This document shows, in pieces, positions 51,740-63,389 of a stretch of 64,000 nucleotides of DNA (its first letter is position 1; the number at the start of each line of letters is the position of its first letter). This DNA comes from Siniperca chuatsi (Eukaryota > Chordata > Actinopteri > Centrarchiformes > Sinipercidae): contig NC_058043.1 of assembly GCF_020085105.1 (NCBI RefSeq), positions 10,868,167-10,932,166 on the forward strand, in the 5' to 3' direction. The notes beneath the pieces were generated by a model. The model did no database searches. It had not been told where the DNA came from and saw only the letters and a list, made by a program, of their open reading frames with translations. A program made the position numbers and the translations under genes.

Positions 51740-52584
51740 TGGGAACTGCACACAGTTGCTTATGTGTGCAGTTACAGTTTATATCCTGTGACAGGTTCGC
51801 CATGAGCCCAGCAATCCCCCTTTTCTTCAGAATTCTACTTCCCACACCCTTTAATGTAAAATCTGATAAATGTTAGTGAACGTTGCAAGCTTATTTTATT
51901 TAATGTTTCATTTTGACCATGAAACAATGGAGTATTTTCCATAAATAAGTTAAAAGCAGGGGCTATGGGGAGGTTATAGTAGCCATGATTTATGTGGATG
52001 TATTAGTTACAGCCTCCCAGCTATACGTTTATTACTATAGGATTGCTGTAATGGATGTTTCTAGCAAGATTCCTTAAAGTTGAAATAAAGAAATCTCACA
52101 CTACAATGTGCTATACTAAATGGACACTCTGGACAAATATATTACTCTCAGGTTTAGTAATAGAGTATTAATATTGCTTCTGTTGCCTAAAACAAAAGTT
52201 CCCAGAATCATGGTTTTATATATATTTGTTAATAAAAAAAAAACATGTATCCTTATATCTTGAAATTAAGAGAATTGTGATTTTAGCAACTGATGCCTGA
52301 GCAACTACACATCAAACACAATTGTCTCGTGCTGCTGCAGCACAGGTCATGGTTTACAGGGACTGGTACACTACCAACACTGAACACGGAGTTATAATAT
52401 CACCTCCAGTGGGCCTCATGAATACTTAACAAAAGGTGGAATACTGTTCTGTAGCCTTAGAGTTGTTACCATAATCTTAAAACACTGATCTTAATCTATA
52501 TTAAATCAACAACTTGCAATTTGTAACACATCATAATCTCATTACAGTGCCTCCTCTCTACATGTTCCCCTCTACCTTCTGCAC

Positions 52585-52635
52585 AGCTGGAACTCAGCTG
52601 TCAACCAACTGAAACAGCCTCTTGCTGACTTTAGA
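52585..52635 (+). pseudogene. Possible elastase exon 6 relic
   Basis: AG then CTGGAACTCAGCTGTCAACC and ACTGAAACAGCCT align with the start of elastase exon 6 (CTGGAGGTCAGTTGTCTGCC.., CTGAAGCAGGCCT in copy C). An in-frame stop and the short length show decay. The match is short, so chance is not excluded. Confidence 0.35.
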
Positions 52636-53562
52636 GCAGCTTTGACCAGAATGTGAATTTCTGTGCTTGATGAGACACCCTTTTTTCATGGCTGATGAAT
52701 CTGTGGCCCTTTCAAAGCATGATGTTGATCTGTACGTGACATACTGTATGTGCTTCAGAACCTGATCCTCTCATATAGCACATTTTCTACACATTACACT
52801 TAAATGTTTAGCATCTACCACAGAACAGTCAGCTGTTTTTAAACTTAAATCTGCAGCATTATTTAGTCCCTGCTGATATTCAAGTCAAACATTTAGCAAA
52901 ATCAATTCATGAAATGATATGTAAAATCCATGTCAAGGTGACAGCAGCCATACACGTATTCATCTTACAGAAGAAGATCAATATAAGCATTGGTTACATG
53001 TTAAAAATGTTTATTGATGATGCTAAATACCCTAACCTACTTGCACTTGTCATACTGTTTGAAACTATTACTGAGGTGGTTTATGTTTCTAGCCACTCCA
53101 GCTAGTGAAAAATGCACAGTCTACTCAAACATGAATATATATTGAAATACATTTTCAGGCAATTAAAGTGGTCTACGCAACTGAAATGCCTAATCACACT
53201 CAGAGACTGTGGGGATAATCTTCCTTGCAGTACTACATCATTATGTATTAAAAAAAAAAGTTTTTTCTCTGACCAACCCTAGTTGTTGATAACCTCCAGT
53301 TGGCTACACACTGACTGTGCAAGATAAAAGGCATCTGAAGATGGGTTTTAACTGCAAGGGGTGCACTCGCAGAAAATGTCAGAATGTGTGTGGGTGTGTG
53401 CACACTGTAGTTTAGGTTTAGTAGTGAAAACCAGAAAGAAATCAACAGTATAGGACAATCTCATACTGGACAGCAGTGGCCAATACAAGTGAAAAATGGA
53501 TGAAATGGATTCAGTCGCTCAGTCAGCTATTCCACATATGAATGTGCTGGTATTAAACAAGT

Positions 53563-53591
<29 letters not shown>
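53563..53591. repeat. (CA)n microsatellite upstream of copy C
   Basis: About fourteen CA units end 25 bp before the copy C TATA box, in the interval where copies A and B carry their AGGTCA and E-box elements. Confidence 0.95.
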
Positions 53592-53593
<2 letters not shown>

Positions 53594-53615
53594 TCAGTAG
53601 AAAGGGCCCTGAGGA

Positions 53616-53623
53616 TATAAAAG
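53616..53623 (+). promoter_or_regulatory. TATA box of copy C
   Basis: TATAAAAG, 57 bp before the position of the lost start codon. The E-box and AGGTCA found in copies A and B are missing. Confidence 0.6.
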
Positions 53624-53948
53624 AGTAGTGGGCAGAAGTCTCCAGTGCAGAAAGTTTCAGGAGACTGCAGACATACTGTAGACAGATTTCTTGTGTTGAC
53701 CTCTCTCACAGCCCTCGGTAAGAACTACCTGATTCTGCACACACAAGTGACTCCCAACACACTTGAATACTTGATGTCTGACTGCAATGCTTCCTGTGTC
53801 TCTGCTTTGCTCAGTGCTGGCTGAGCTGGAGCCCCAGCCCAGGTACCTGGAGGATGACAATACTCAGGAGAGAGTTGTGGGAGGTGAGATGGCCAGACCC
53901 AACTCCTGGCCCTGGCAGGTACTGTATGCTTTGCTTGACTCTACAACA

Positions 53949-55562
53949 GTGGTGGAAGAAGTGCTCAGATCCTTTACTTAAGTAAAAGTAGCAATACTAC
54001 AAAAGTTAAAATACTCGTAAAAGTCCTGCATTGAAAATTCTACTTGGGTAAAAGTAAATAAGTATTACCAACAAAATGTACTTTAAAGTATCAAAAAGTA
54101 AAATTATGCAGAATGGCCTCTTTCAGGTCCTTAAAGAAGATATAGTTTTTAATCTTATGCGCACAAGTTATCATCTTGTGCAACAACATAAAACGATTTT
54201 TCAGGACTTCAGGGAGTTTCCTGTTAGTTTTGTTGTAGGACAAGTTACAACTTATTTGCATTATTATTAATAATTATTGTTATTAGCAGGGAGGGAAAGA
54301 GTAGACTATTAGAATATTTTAATCAAGTAAAAGTATGGTTACTTTAAATAGATTTTACCCAAGTACATGTAAAATCACTTAATCTACTTATTACTAAGTA
54401 GGTCAGTTCAAAAGTACTGAGTAAACTTACTGCGTTATATTTTCAAGAAAGAAAAAATGGGGGAGATTAAGAAAAAACTGCACTTTGCAGTCTGTGCATA
54501 CAACTAATTAACAAATATACATCCACCTTCCACAGTGTAGCCTAACTATAATTAACCAGGAAACAGGACAAAACTCAGACAAGTAAACAAAAATGGACGA
54601 CAATAAATAAAAACAACTGTGGACTCCATAAATTAAATAACCTGCCACTTCTTGTAGAATTAACAGTAGAAGAAGACATCAGCAAGGCAGACCTTACTGA
54701 GCTGTATAAAAAATAAAATCTCCACAGCGGCTACAGCCACAAACACATATTATAGCCAAAAGAGAGCTGCACAGTTTTTGCACAACACGTAGTGCACGCG
54801 CGCGCACACACCGTGCTACGTTGCCTAGTAACTCTCTCCTCTGGAGAGAGTAACAATCATCACAATGAGTTTGTTCTTCACCTGTCTGAGTGACACTCTG
54901 TGAGCCAAGTCCTCCACAGTCTGCTCAGGTCCAACTTCTCAGCTCGTTCATTCTCAAAGCAAAATATAACCAGCCTCGCACATCTCACTGAAGGTAAAAG
55001 TTCCTAAGTGAACGCAGAAGTCACCGCTGGAGGATCCACCATGAGCATGTTAACATTTAGCATGTTAGCCAGACACAGCGCGCACCTGTAGGTCACGCAA
55101 CATCGTGGGTGTGTTTGATTTGCTTCACGTATCATGCTCGCCGGGTGGTGCATTAAACCAGTGATTAATTAATCTGCTGTAGCTGCTGATTTGTACTTGT
55201 TTTAATACTAAAAAAAGTACAAGTAACCCACACACACAAAAAACGACTTTGTTACAGTAAGGAGAGTAAATTCGTTACTTCCATCCCTGCTTATTAGTAC
55301 ATGGAGACCTCATGTAAATCCCAGCATAGTTTTGCACAAGTCCAACATGAACATGTCTATTCAGCCACATAACTGAAAACACCTGTGTGGGTATGCAAGG
55401 CCTTTAATCTATAATAATGCACCATATTTTATAAGCTGACCATTTGTTTTGTATGTAAAATCAAAGTAGCCTAACTTGTAATAGTTGTTGGATAAATGTA
55501 GTGGAGTGGAAGTATAAAGTAGCATAATTAAAATTATATGCAAGTACAGTACTTTCTACCAC
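53949..55562. mobile_element. MITE in copy C where exon 3 should be (host of a nested hAT)
   Basis: Left end GTGGTGGAAGAAGTGCTCAG and right end (complement) GTGGTAGAAAGTACTGTACT delimit a common fish element. A 1-kb hAT element is inserted within it; removing that leaves about 600 bp. The outer target duplication is not clear. Confidence 0.65.
54287..55289. mobile_element. Nested hAT-type element
   Basis: Starts CAGGGAGGGAAAGAGTAG and ends CTTCCATCCCTG, so the termini are inverted (CAGGGA../..TCCCTG). Flanking octamers GTTATTAG (54279-54286) and CTTATTAG (55290-55297) match at 7 of 8 positions, as in an ageing hAT target duplication. No transposase frame is seen. Confidence 0.75.
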
Positions 55563-56324
55563 ATACAGCCACGTATGTCACATTTGTTGAAATCTTTAAA
55601 ATGTTAAATAGGTCAGCGCAACATATACTCTGCATACACACATCCACAAAGTTCATCAGGTGTGTTTAAGACTGTACTTGTAATGCTTTTAAGCATCTTT
55701 CAGTGTTGGGGATGCTGCCAGGAAGCAAAGATGTGAATGGTTCATTGCAGTTGTAATTTGACTGGGAACGCTGTGGTATTTCAGCCATCTGTTTAAATCT
55801 AACTTTAACTGTCAAATAAAAGCTACAATTCCCCCCAAAAATATAGTTTCCATGTGAAATATTGATTTTCAACCGATATCCTTGGGATACTAGAGAGTAC
55901 TAACTGCCAGATGGAATAAGTATGAGTGGAAGAGTGAAAATTTTCAGGTTTTGTACGTCCACAGTTCGAGGACTTGGCGTGTTGTTCTTGGAGATCACAA
56001 CATCAACTACCACGAGGGCAAAGAGCAGAACATGAGCGTGAGCAGCGTCCACATCCATCCCAACTGGAACACCAACAACGTTGCCGGAGGGTTAGTGGCT
56101 ATTGCTCATGTTTTGACCCACTTCTGCATAGAAAAATAACAGATACTGATACATGTACATCACATATTATAAAAAACAGAGTGCAAGAGTGCAAGTAATG
56201 AAAAATGTCCAAAGTCATATTTTTGGCATCTAATGTTTGATATTACAGCCACATTATGTGGATATGAGTTTATTTAAACATTTTATTGATAAAAAATATA
56301 TATTTTATTATAAATATTTAATAC

Positions 56325-56640
56325 ATTCTAATTCTAGTTAATCTGCAACTATTTTGATAATCAATTTATTGCTTAAATAATTTTTCAAGCTAAATTGACA
56401 AACACAAAATTGTGGTCCCAGCTTCCTAGGTGAAGATTTGCTGTTTTTATCTTTAAAACATTGTACACAAAACATATTTGGGTTTTGAACCGTCAGAAGG
56501 TCAGACAAAACCAACCTTGGGCTTTAGGAAACTTTGATTAACCAAGCAATTATTTGATTAACCAAGCAATTATTTGATTAACCAAGCAAATACTTAATTG
56601 ATAATGTAAATAATTTGTAAATAACATCACATTTCAAAGA
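56325..56640. mobile_element. hAT-like MITE where copy C exon 5 should be
   Basis: Contains TTAATCTGCAACTATTTTGA, TTTTTCAAGC and GGGTTTTGAACCGTCAG, phrases of a very common teleost repeat. A three-unit 20-bp tandem repeat (GATTAACCAAGCAATTATTT) lies at 56533-56590. Confidence 0.6.
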
Positions 56641-56922
56641 GACAGTAGTGTATGATCCGGCTATTATAGGCTTTATCACAGTTGTATGATGTGTTTCTCC
56701 TGTCGTCCCCAGCTGGAGGTCAGTTGTCTGCCTTTCTGAAGCAGGCCTACCTGCCTGTTGTTGACTACAAGACCTGCTCCAGCTTCGGATGGTGGGGCAG
56801 CACTGTGAAGGACTCCATGGTCTGTGCTGGTGGTGGCAACGACTCTGGTTGCCAGGTGAGCCTATGAGGTCTTAGAAAGGACTGTGTATGCCCTCACATT
56901 TAGTATTTCTTAAAGAGTAGAG

Positions 56923-57375
56923 TTAAAAGAGTGCTCCACCAATTTAGCGTTGCTCTTGGTCTCCTATAATATTGTCAAACTCACGATGGACAGTTTAAAA
57001 AAGATTTCGTCTTTCCACTTATTCTTCTTCCTTGTCAAAACCTGGCACAGACATTACCTACATTGCTAGTAGCGGCTAATGTAGCCTTGAGTCGCTAGCC
57101 TCAAGCAGAGATGGGGAGCGGGCTACAGAGGTCTGATAACCTCACTTCTTTCTAACTCCACACCACTCGATTTTTAAAAACATTTTTGAAACTTGTCGTC
57201 TTCAGCTCCAACCGAAGCTGTGTCAAGTGACATCACTTGAGACAATTTATCAGACTTTGCACTGTTCCCTCTGGAGCCAAAAAGGCTTTATACAGCTTTT
57301 TTCACATATGCAGTATAACTCTACAAGACCTGTAAACAGACTTTGATATGTAAAATTGGTTCCGTTCCCCTTTAA
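56923..57375. mobile_element. MITE in copy C intron 6
   Basis: The ends TTAAAAGAGTGCTCCACCAA and, in complement, TTAAAGGGGAACGGAACCAA form a terminal inverted repeat with TTAA at both tips. Confidence 0.6.
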
Positions 57376-58823
57376 TTGATCCCAGAAAAGCAGAACATGG
57401 GGATGGCATTCCCTGGAGCTTGACAACTATTTCATTTACCACTTTCTAATAACCACCCTCTGTGGGTTATTAATGGTTAAACAATTATTTACCAAAGCTT
57501 TATAAATCAGTTATAAGCCATTAATAATAACTCTTGGGTTGCCATGTTGTGACTAACCCTGTTGACTGACTGGACTGTATGACCACTTACTTTGTGGAAA
57601 ATAGCTGCAGAGGAGCTGGACCAAGATACATTTAATAACAACTTATTACGCATTTTTAAATGGATAACTAACATTTATAGCTGCATTATTACAAAATGGG
57701 AAGGATAAATACTGGCCTAAGTGATTTTTCTCAACCTGGCAACCAAGAATTTGTTCTTGTTAATGGCTTTTAACAGATCTATAAAGCATTGGAAACTGAT
57801 TTATGAAACAGTCATGAAGCCATTAGTTATGACCTTTTATAAAGGGTGCCTGTTTCTTCCCAGCTCAGATTTTGAACCCAGTTTCTCCAGTTGTTTCCAA
57901 TCTACAGTGTCACCCTGTGATTAGGACAGCAGGAATGATGTTGGGGTATGAGCAGACTGGGGGAAACACTGAAAAGAACTTGTCAGAATTCAGTCCCACC
58001 CCACCATGACAAAGTGAAATTGAACGGCTCCCCGTGAGCTGAGGGCTGACCCCTTCCTGTCAAGGAAGATATTTTGGAGGACACATGCTGGATTACTTGC
58101 TGCATCAGCAGGGGCATAAGTCAGTTACAATGATCCAGGCTAGTGCTCAAGCTGCACAAAGTGTCAAAGTCTTGAGACTTGTTCTGCACAAACTTGCTCG
58201 AGGCTTAGATTAGAAGGAGATATGAGAAGCAAGTGGGAACGAGTAAAGTGCCTTGGAAAATGGGGTATTTACTCCCAACTCTGCTAAAAGGTTATGGATT
58301 TTTGGCTCTTGAGGTTTGTCTGTGATGCTTTTTCTTTGAATCCCGGGTGACTCCGGCGGTCCCCTGAACTGCAGTTTTAATGGCAAGTGGGTGGTCCATG
58401 GTGTGACCAGCTTTGTGTCTACTTCTGGCTGCAACACCTACATGAAGCCCACCGTCTTCACCCGTGTCTCTGCCTACATCAGCTGGATGAACAGCGTCAG
58501 TATTAAACACTAACGCATATGAATCAGTATCAAATGTTTAAAAAATATTCAAACATAAAACAGTCCATGTAGGTTATGCATGATTTGATTTACAGTATAC
58601 TGTACATGCAGTAATTGTAGGATTTTATAATCTTTTTCATACATTCATTCATCCTTACAAATACATGTCTATTTGTGGAGCATTTTTTTGGGATTCTTGA
58701 GCATAGTCAATCACACAATGATTCATTTGTCCTTGCTTTGCCAGATCATGGGTTGAGAGAAAGACGATCTCCGTGGAGACGAGCGAACACTCATTCATCT
58801 CAGTTTTTGCCCAACTCCATCAG

Positions 58824-58829
58824 AATAAA
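58824..58829 (+). terminator. Polyadenylation signal of copy C
   Basis: AATAAA 68 bp after the exon 8 stop. Confidence 0.7.
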
Positions 58830-58849
58830 ATGTCCTATAATGTGCATTT

Positions 58850-60214
58850 GACTTGCTTCATTTTTTTGTGTTGTATGTTGTGTTGGAGACAACAGGCATT
58901 GGTCATCCCATGATTTATAAAAGCAGAAGTAACTGGAGGTGAAGTGTAATTTAGGTGTAAAAGTGGTTCTGCTAAAATAAAGTACAGTTCATCTATTCAG
59001 ACAGTTGTGTTAAAGAGTAATTTTTCATATTAGGGAATTTGTGTGAGATGACCTTCAGATACTAAATTGATTTAAAAACTAGTTATATAACAGTTATACT
59101 GTCACAAATAGGGATAATTACAAATACTGCTTTCAGTGAAGCGATGGACATTCTGTAAAACTGATTTTTAATGCGAAGGGTAAACAAAAAGATGTGATTA
59201 GACTGTCATAAATTTAGAGTTCCCAAGACTTCGAAATGAGCTGACTTCAAGTGATGAAAAGAGGCTCTAAAACAGTTAAGAAAAGCACATTACCATGTTA
59301 ACAATTAAGTAGTTGTTCAATGTGGAAAAGGCTTGAAACAGAGTATAACATTAATAGTCAAAATACAACCCAATTCAAAGACAAAATTTAAGATGATTCT
59401 GTGTTAGGAAGAAATCTTAGAATGCCTTGCACGTATAATGTTAATTGCATAGAAATAATTCATAATAACACAAATGTGCTTATGAACATATGACAAAATA
59501 AACAATAAAAAACTAATAAGATGAGTTTCAGTATCTGCATACCCAGGTGTACAATAATAATCTTTGTTAATTCAATTATACTAGTGTGAATTAAGTTAAA
59601 TTATTGAAAATCAGAAACAGTGCGCACACCTCCAGGTAATATTTCAGACTGCATGCAAATATACACACATAAAATTTCCTTAGAGAGTCATGTTCACATT
59701 AACATGTTTTACTCGTGCAGTCTATTTTTACGAGCGCACTCTTTCATATGCTTGATCCTGTTAAAGGGTCATGGGGGACTGGAGTCCATCCCTCTATCAT
59801 TGGACTGTGAGAGGAGATCAGAGTCCCCGCAGGAAATTCACAGAAATGCAAACATAGAGACATACTGGTGCCACTCATAACTGAGCAAATTCTGAATACT
59901 ATGCCACCTCTCAGATGGATGCCTTGTTCATAACAAAAAATATCCCTTTAAATATGTGAAACAGTTTGTCAAAGCATCTCCAAATCAAAACCCAGAAAAT
60001 CCCTCGTTGCTGCCTGAAAAATGATTTTAAATCAATCTGAAGTTATAAAATATATCAACCTGCACCAGTCACAGAGGGAGGAAAGAGCTGTCAGAAAAGA
60101 TGAACTGGATATCAGGTGAAAAACAAACAAAAAATATCAAAAGGAAGCACAATATTTCTTTACACAAATACATAAACATACACTTAAGGAACAGAATAAT
60201 AGAGACCCTATGAA

Positions 60215-60264
<50 letters not shown>

Positions 60265-60281
60265 TCCATCAGAATAAAATG

Positions 60282-60338
<57 letters not shown>

Positions 60339-61260
60339 ACGAGTGAGAGGAACATCCAAACTTGTTTTATGCTTGGAGGGAAATGTGAACCTCTGAAGTG
60401 TTACAAGTATTGTGGAAAAAGCTCAATAAAATTACTGGACTATCATTACTGATGTATTAACATGTAAGAAGCATTTTCATGATTAAACTGGTTTAGGTGG
60501 ATGTATTTTTAAGTACTTTATATGCTGTTAAGTACTTCAATCTGTAGTAAAAGTAAAAGTAGCAGGAAATACTCAAGTAAAGAGTATTGGACCTCAAAAT
60601 TGAGTAAATATTCTCACTTACTTTCCACAACTATCTACAATAAGAAAACAGAGAGAAGTGGGATATAGTGTTAGAGTGTGGTAGCTCTGACCTCACACTA
60701 TATTTTGGATACAACATTTTCAAGGTAAATGTTTGTTTAAACTTGTTTATGTTTATTCTATGTGCGAAAAATTTTAACTTTTTTTTGCTATAATGTATAC
60801 AGTACTTTAAAGGAAGCTCTAACTGTTGTCAAATGTTCTCTAAGTTCTACATTTTTCAACAACACAACACAATGGCTCGTTACATATTTAATAATCTCAG
60901 CACATCACTTTGAGATATCCAGTCCAGTTTGCGAAACTAATTACTGATTGTCACACGAGTTAATTAATTAACAACATTTTACCACTTTCTCAGCTGATAA
61001 ACTGAACTAAATCAAAATGTTAATGTATCTGTAATATCTGTGTGAGGAGGTTATGTACTCTACTTTAATGAAAACAGTTCACTTGTAGGAGTAATTTCAA
61101 CCCATTCATATTCTTCTGATGAAAAATGTTCACCTCTCAATTTAAGGGGTAAGCTGATGCGAATACAAATTCTGCCTAATATTCTCAGACATGATCTTAC
61201 AGACTGTATTACCTTGATGCTGTTACAGTGAGTTTTGGTATCTTCTGTTTGGCTCATTGG
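58850..61260. other. Spacer between copies C and D
   Basis: AT-rich DNA with no intact gene. It holds two (AT)n tracts (60219-60262 and 60287-60336) separated by a 20-bp string that also occurs in the copy C 3' UTR, and a repeat fragment near 60500-60640 resembling the element in copy C. Confidence 0.6.
60219..60336. repeat. Paired (AT)n microsatellites
   Basis: Two long AT tracts flank about 24 bp of non-repeat sequence that includes AATAAA. Confidence 0.9.
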
Positions 61261-61269
61261 TCTCCACAG

Positions 61270-61363
61270 CTTTGTCCAGTGAAGCCACTCTTAACTCCCA
61301 CTGCAGCTGGGCTCCCTGCTAATTGACCACATCTTGTCCCCCAACAACTGAGCACACTTCCAG
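61270..61363 (+). pseudogene. Elastase copy D, exon 5 relic
   Basis: TTTGTCCAGTGAAGCCACTC, CAGCTGGGCTCCCTGCT and CACACTTCCAGT align with exon 5 of copy A. The first ~20 nt, including the Asp102 codon, are gone, and there are internal deletions and stops. The upstream intron end (CTCATTGGTCTCCACAG) also resembles copy A intron 4. Confidence 0.75.
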
Positions 61364-62134
61364 TTAGACTAACAAATCATCACTACTGTCAGGGTGGGAA
61401 ATTAGTAGGAACTAGCAGACAAAACACAAATAAGATTTGGGCTGTGTGTTGGAAAATTTGCTGGTTGATTATCTGCCACTTTGGAAGATAATTGGCAAGT
61501 AGTTGGAGGTCTTCAATTCTGTCGGAAAACACAGCATTTTTGTAAAATCTTCATGTGAAAATAGTCAAAAATCTAATTACCAGCACGAAATGAGATGTCA
61601 TGTTCACCATCTTAGTTTATATGGAGGGTTTTAAGGGCCGAAACTAAATATATAAATACATAAAGAATTATAGAATTAAATGCTTAAATAAATGAATGTA
61701 ATTCAAATAAAGTATGTAATTATGTAATAAAATGCTTGAATAAATGAATATGTAAATAATTATATAATTTAATGCCTAATAAATATATGATATAATAAAA
61801 TGCTTAAATGAATGAATTAATAATTATGTAATTTAATGTTTGTCACCATAAATAAATCACAATTAAAAGAGACATAGTTCATATCCTTTCTATATATATA
61901 TATATTTACACATTTGTATATTTATTTATTCATTTGTATATTCATTTATTCACACATTTATTTATCTATTTATAATTTTCTTTATTTATTTATATATACT
62001 TTCATTTATCCATAATGTAATGTGCTGCAGCGAAATAAATAAATGTGTCAACTTCATCCATCAAAAATAAGGGGGCAGGATCTGCCTTGCGATTAGTGGT
62101 TGAACTTGAAACTACAGCTTTTGCCTAATTCAAG

Positions 62135-62570
62135 ATGTCAGCACCCGGTGCGGATCTTAATGATATCTTGCGTGCTACAATGGTAGATATGTTGGCTGTA
62201 GCTGAACAGATGGAGGCAAATGCCAATTCCTATGCTTTTTTAGATCAGATTGAGGGCTTCACTTAACGAATTGGAATGATATTGACCCTGACTGACACAG
62301 AAATGAATGAAGCTGTATTCACGACCTGTGCAGAAATAGTACAGCATCTGAGACTGCAGGGTAATATGATGGAGGGCTGCAACAGCAACACTGGTTGACC
62401 TGGCCGACCTTCTTTTGACAGTGCAAACTCATAGCTTGATCAAAGATAGCTTTATCGAGTCTTCTGTTGGTCCAGCACCTGCCTTACACAGACTTTTGAT
62501 GTGCGTGACTACTATGCTAGATTTAAACCTCACGGTGGTGCCAGAGGAAAGGCCAGAAGAACACCAAAGT
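62135..62570 (+). pseudogene. Decayed coding relic of unknown, probably transposon, origin
   Basis: From the ATG at 62135 a frame of about 43 codons reads MSAPGADLNDILRATMVDML.., with a stop at 62264; coding-like text continues in the same frame to near 62395 and then, after a frame change, as TATLVDLADLLLTVQTHSLI... The helical, Leu-rich text looks like an old gene but I do not recognise the family. It lies between the exon 5 and exon 6 relics of elastase copy D. Confidence 0.35.
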
Positions 62571-63264
62571 CATTAGGATTCATCTTCTGGGGATCATGAA
62601 TGTACAACATTTAATGGCAATCCATCAAATATTTCAGTCTGGTCCAAAGTGGTGGACCAACCGACCAACAGACCAACATTGCCATCCCTAGATACTTGTC
62701 GCTAGCATGGTTAAAAATATCAACACCAATCTTCAAAAACCAACTTGCTTAACAATGACTGAATGGCAGTACAGATTATATACTAAAACATGATTAAAAC
62801 AATAACAAATGTCACTTAATTCATACCTACTCTCTGAGTTTGGCCTTTTTCCTTACTCCTGAGGTTGAAAAAATTTGGTAAAAAGCTTTTGGCGTTCAAC
62901 TCCAGTCCATTAACGTCATCTTTCATTGTTCTGGTTTCATTAAACCTCCTAAATGCCAACAAGTTCAAATCATCCACAAACGTACACCTGGCTGCCATGG
63001 TGATAAAGAGGCCCAATATATTTTGTCCAGGAAAAGTACTGGATCCAGCACTGTCATTATTGTGGAAAGCAACTAAAATGTGTCTCCCATTCAGGCAGCA
63101 CAGACCTTTTCCTTTAAAACATTCAACTTAACTATTTCAGTACAGGCCTTTTCCATGCAGGAGCGGTATTGGTCTAACAGACTAAAACAATTACATGTGA
63201 AATAAACACAATGTGTGAAGTCTGAAAGTCTGAAAGAAACTTTTCATCAATGTATTCTTATTAG

Positions 63265-63389
63265 CTGGTGGCATCTTGTCTGCCCAGCTGAAGCAGGACT
63301 TCCTGCCTGTTGCTGCAGTGGAGGAAGGTGGAGGATCTGTCAGGACCACCACAGTCTGTACAGGTGGCAGCAGTCACTCTGGATGTCAG
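63265..63389 (+). pseudogene. Elastase copy D, exon 6 relic
   Basis: Acceptor TTAG then CTGGTGGCATCTTGTCTGCC, reading GGILSAQLKQDFLPV.. and ending SHSGCQ at donor GTCAAT. It is still open but 18 nt shorter than in copies A-C, losing the DYETC-type segment and its cysteine. The best preserved part of copy D. Confidence 0.85.

Larger units (their letters stand above)
50962..53560. other. Spacer between copies B and C
   Basis: 2.6 kb of AT-rich DNA with the copy B 3' UTR, a 23-bp perfect hairpin (51691-51739), a second shorter hairpin next to it and one possible elastase exon 6 relic (about 52585-52635). No intact gene is seen. Confidence 0.6.
53673..58756 (+). pseudogene. cela1: Elastase-1 copy C, broken by exon loss
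   Basis: Elastase-1 paralogue with recognisable exon 1 (about 53673-53717), 2 (53815-53918), 4 (55965-56090), 6 (56713-56855), 7 (58346-58495) and 8 (58745-58756). Exons 2, 4, 6, 7 and 8 are open, of the expected lengths, and retain activation site QER|VVGG, Ca-loop GDHN..KEQ, SGCQ, Ser195 (GDSGGPL), V216 and T226. Defects: the start ATG is ATA followed by a 5-nt insertion; exon 3 (His57) is absent; exon 5 (Asp102) is absent; and the exon 7 acceptor reads CG (58344-58345) instead of AG. Skipping exon 3 (101 nt) also breaks the frame. Transposons occupy introns where exons 3 and 5 should lie. The clean remaining exons suggest recent inactivation. An assembly gap is an alternative for the missing exons but not for the ATG and acceptor changes. 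Confidence 0.82.

Noticed and set aside
56533..56590. Direct repeats of 20 bp considered as a CRISPR-like array
   Set aside because: Contiguous tandem units with no spacers, inside a fish MITE.
58313..58345. Alternative AG upstream of copy C exon 7 that might rescue splicing
   Set aside because: Using the AG near 58312 adds an in-frame TGA before the GDSGG box.
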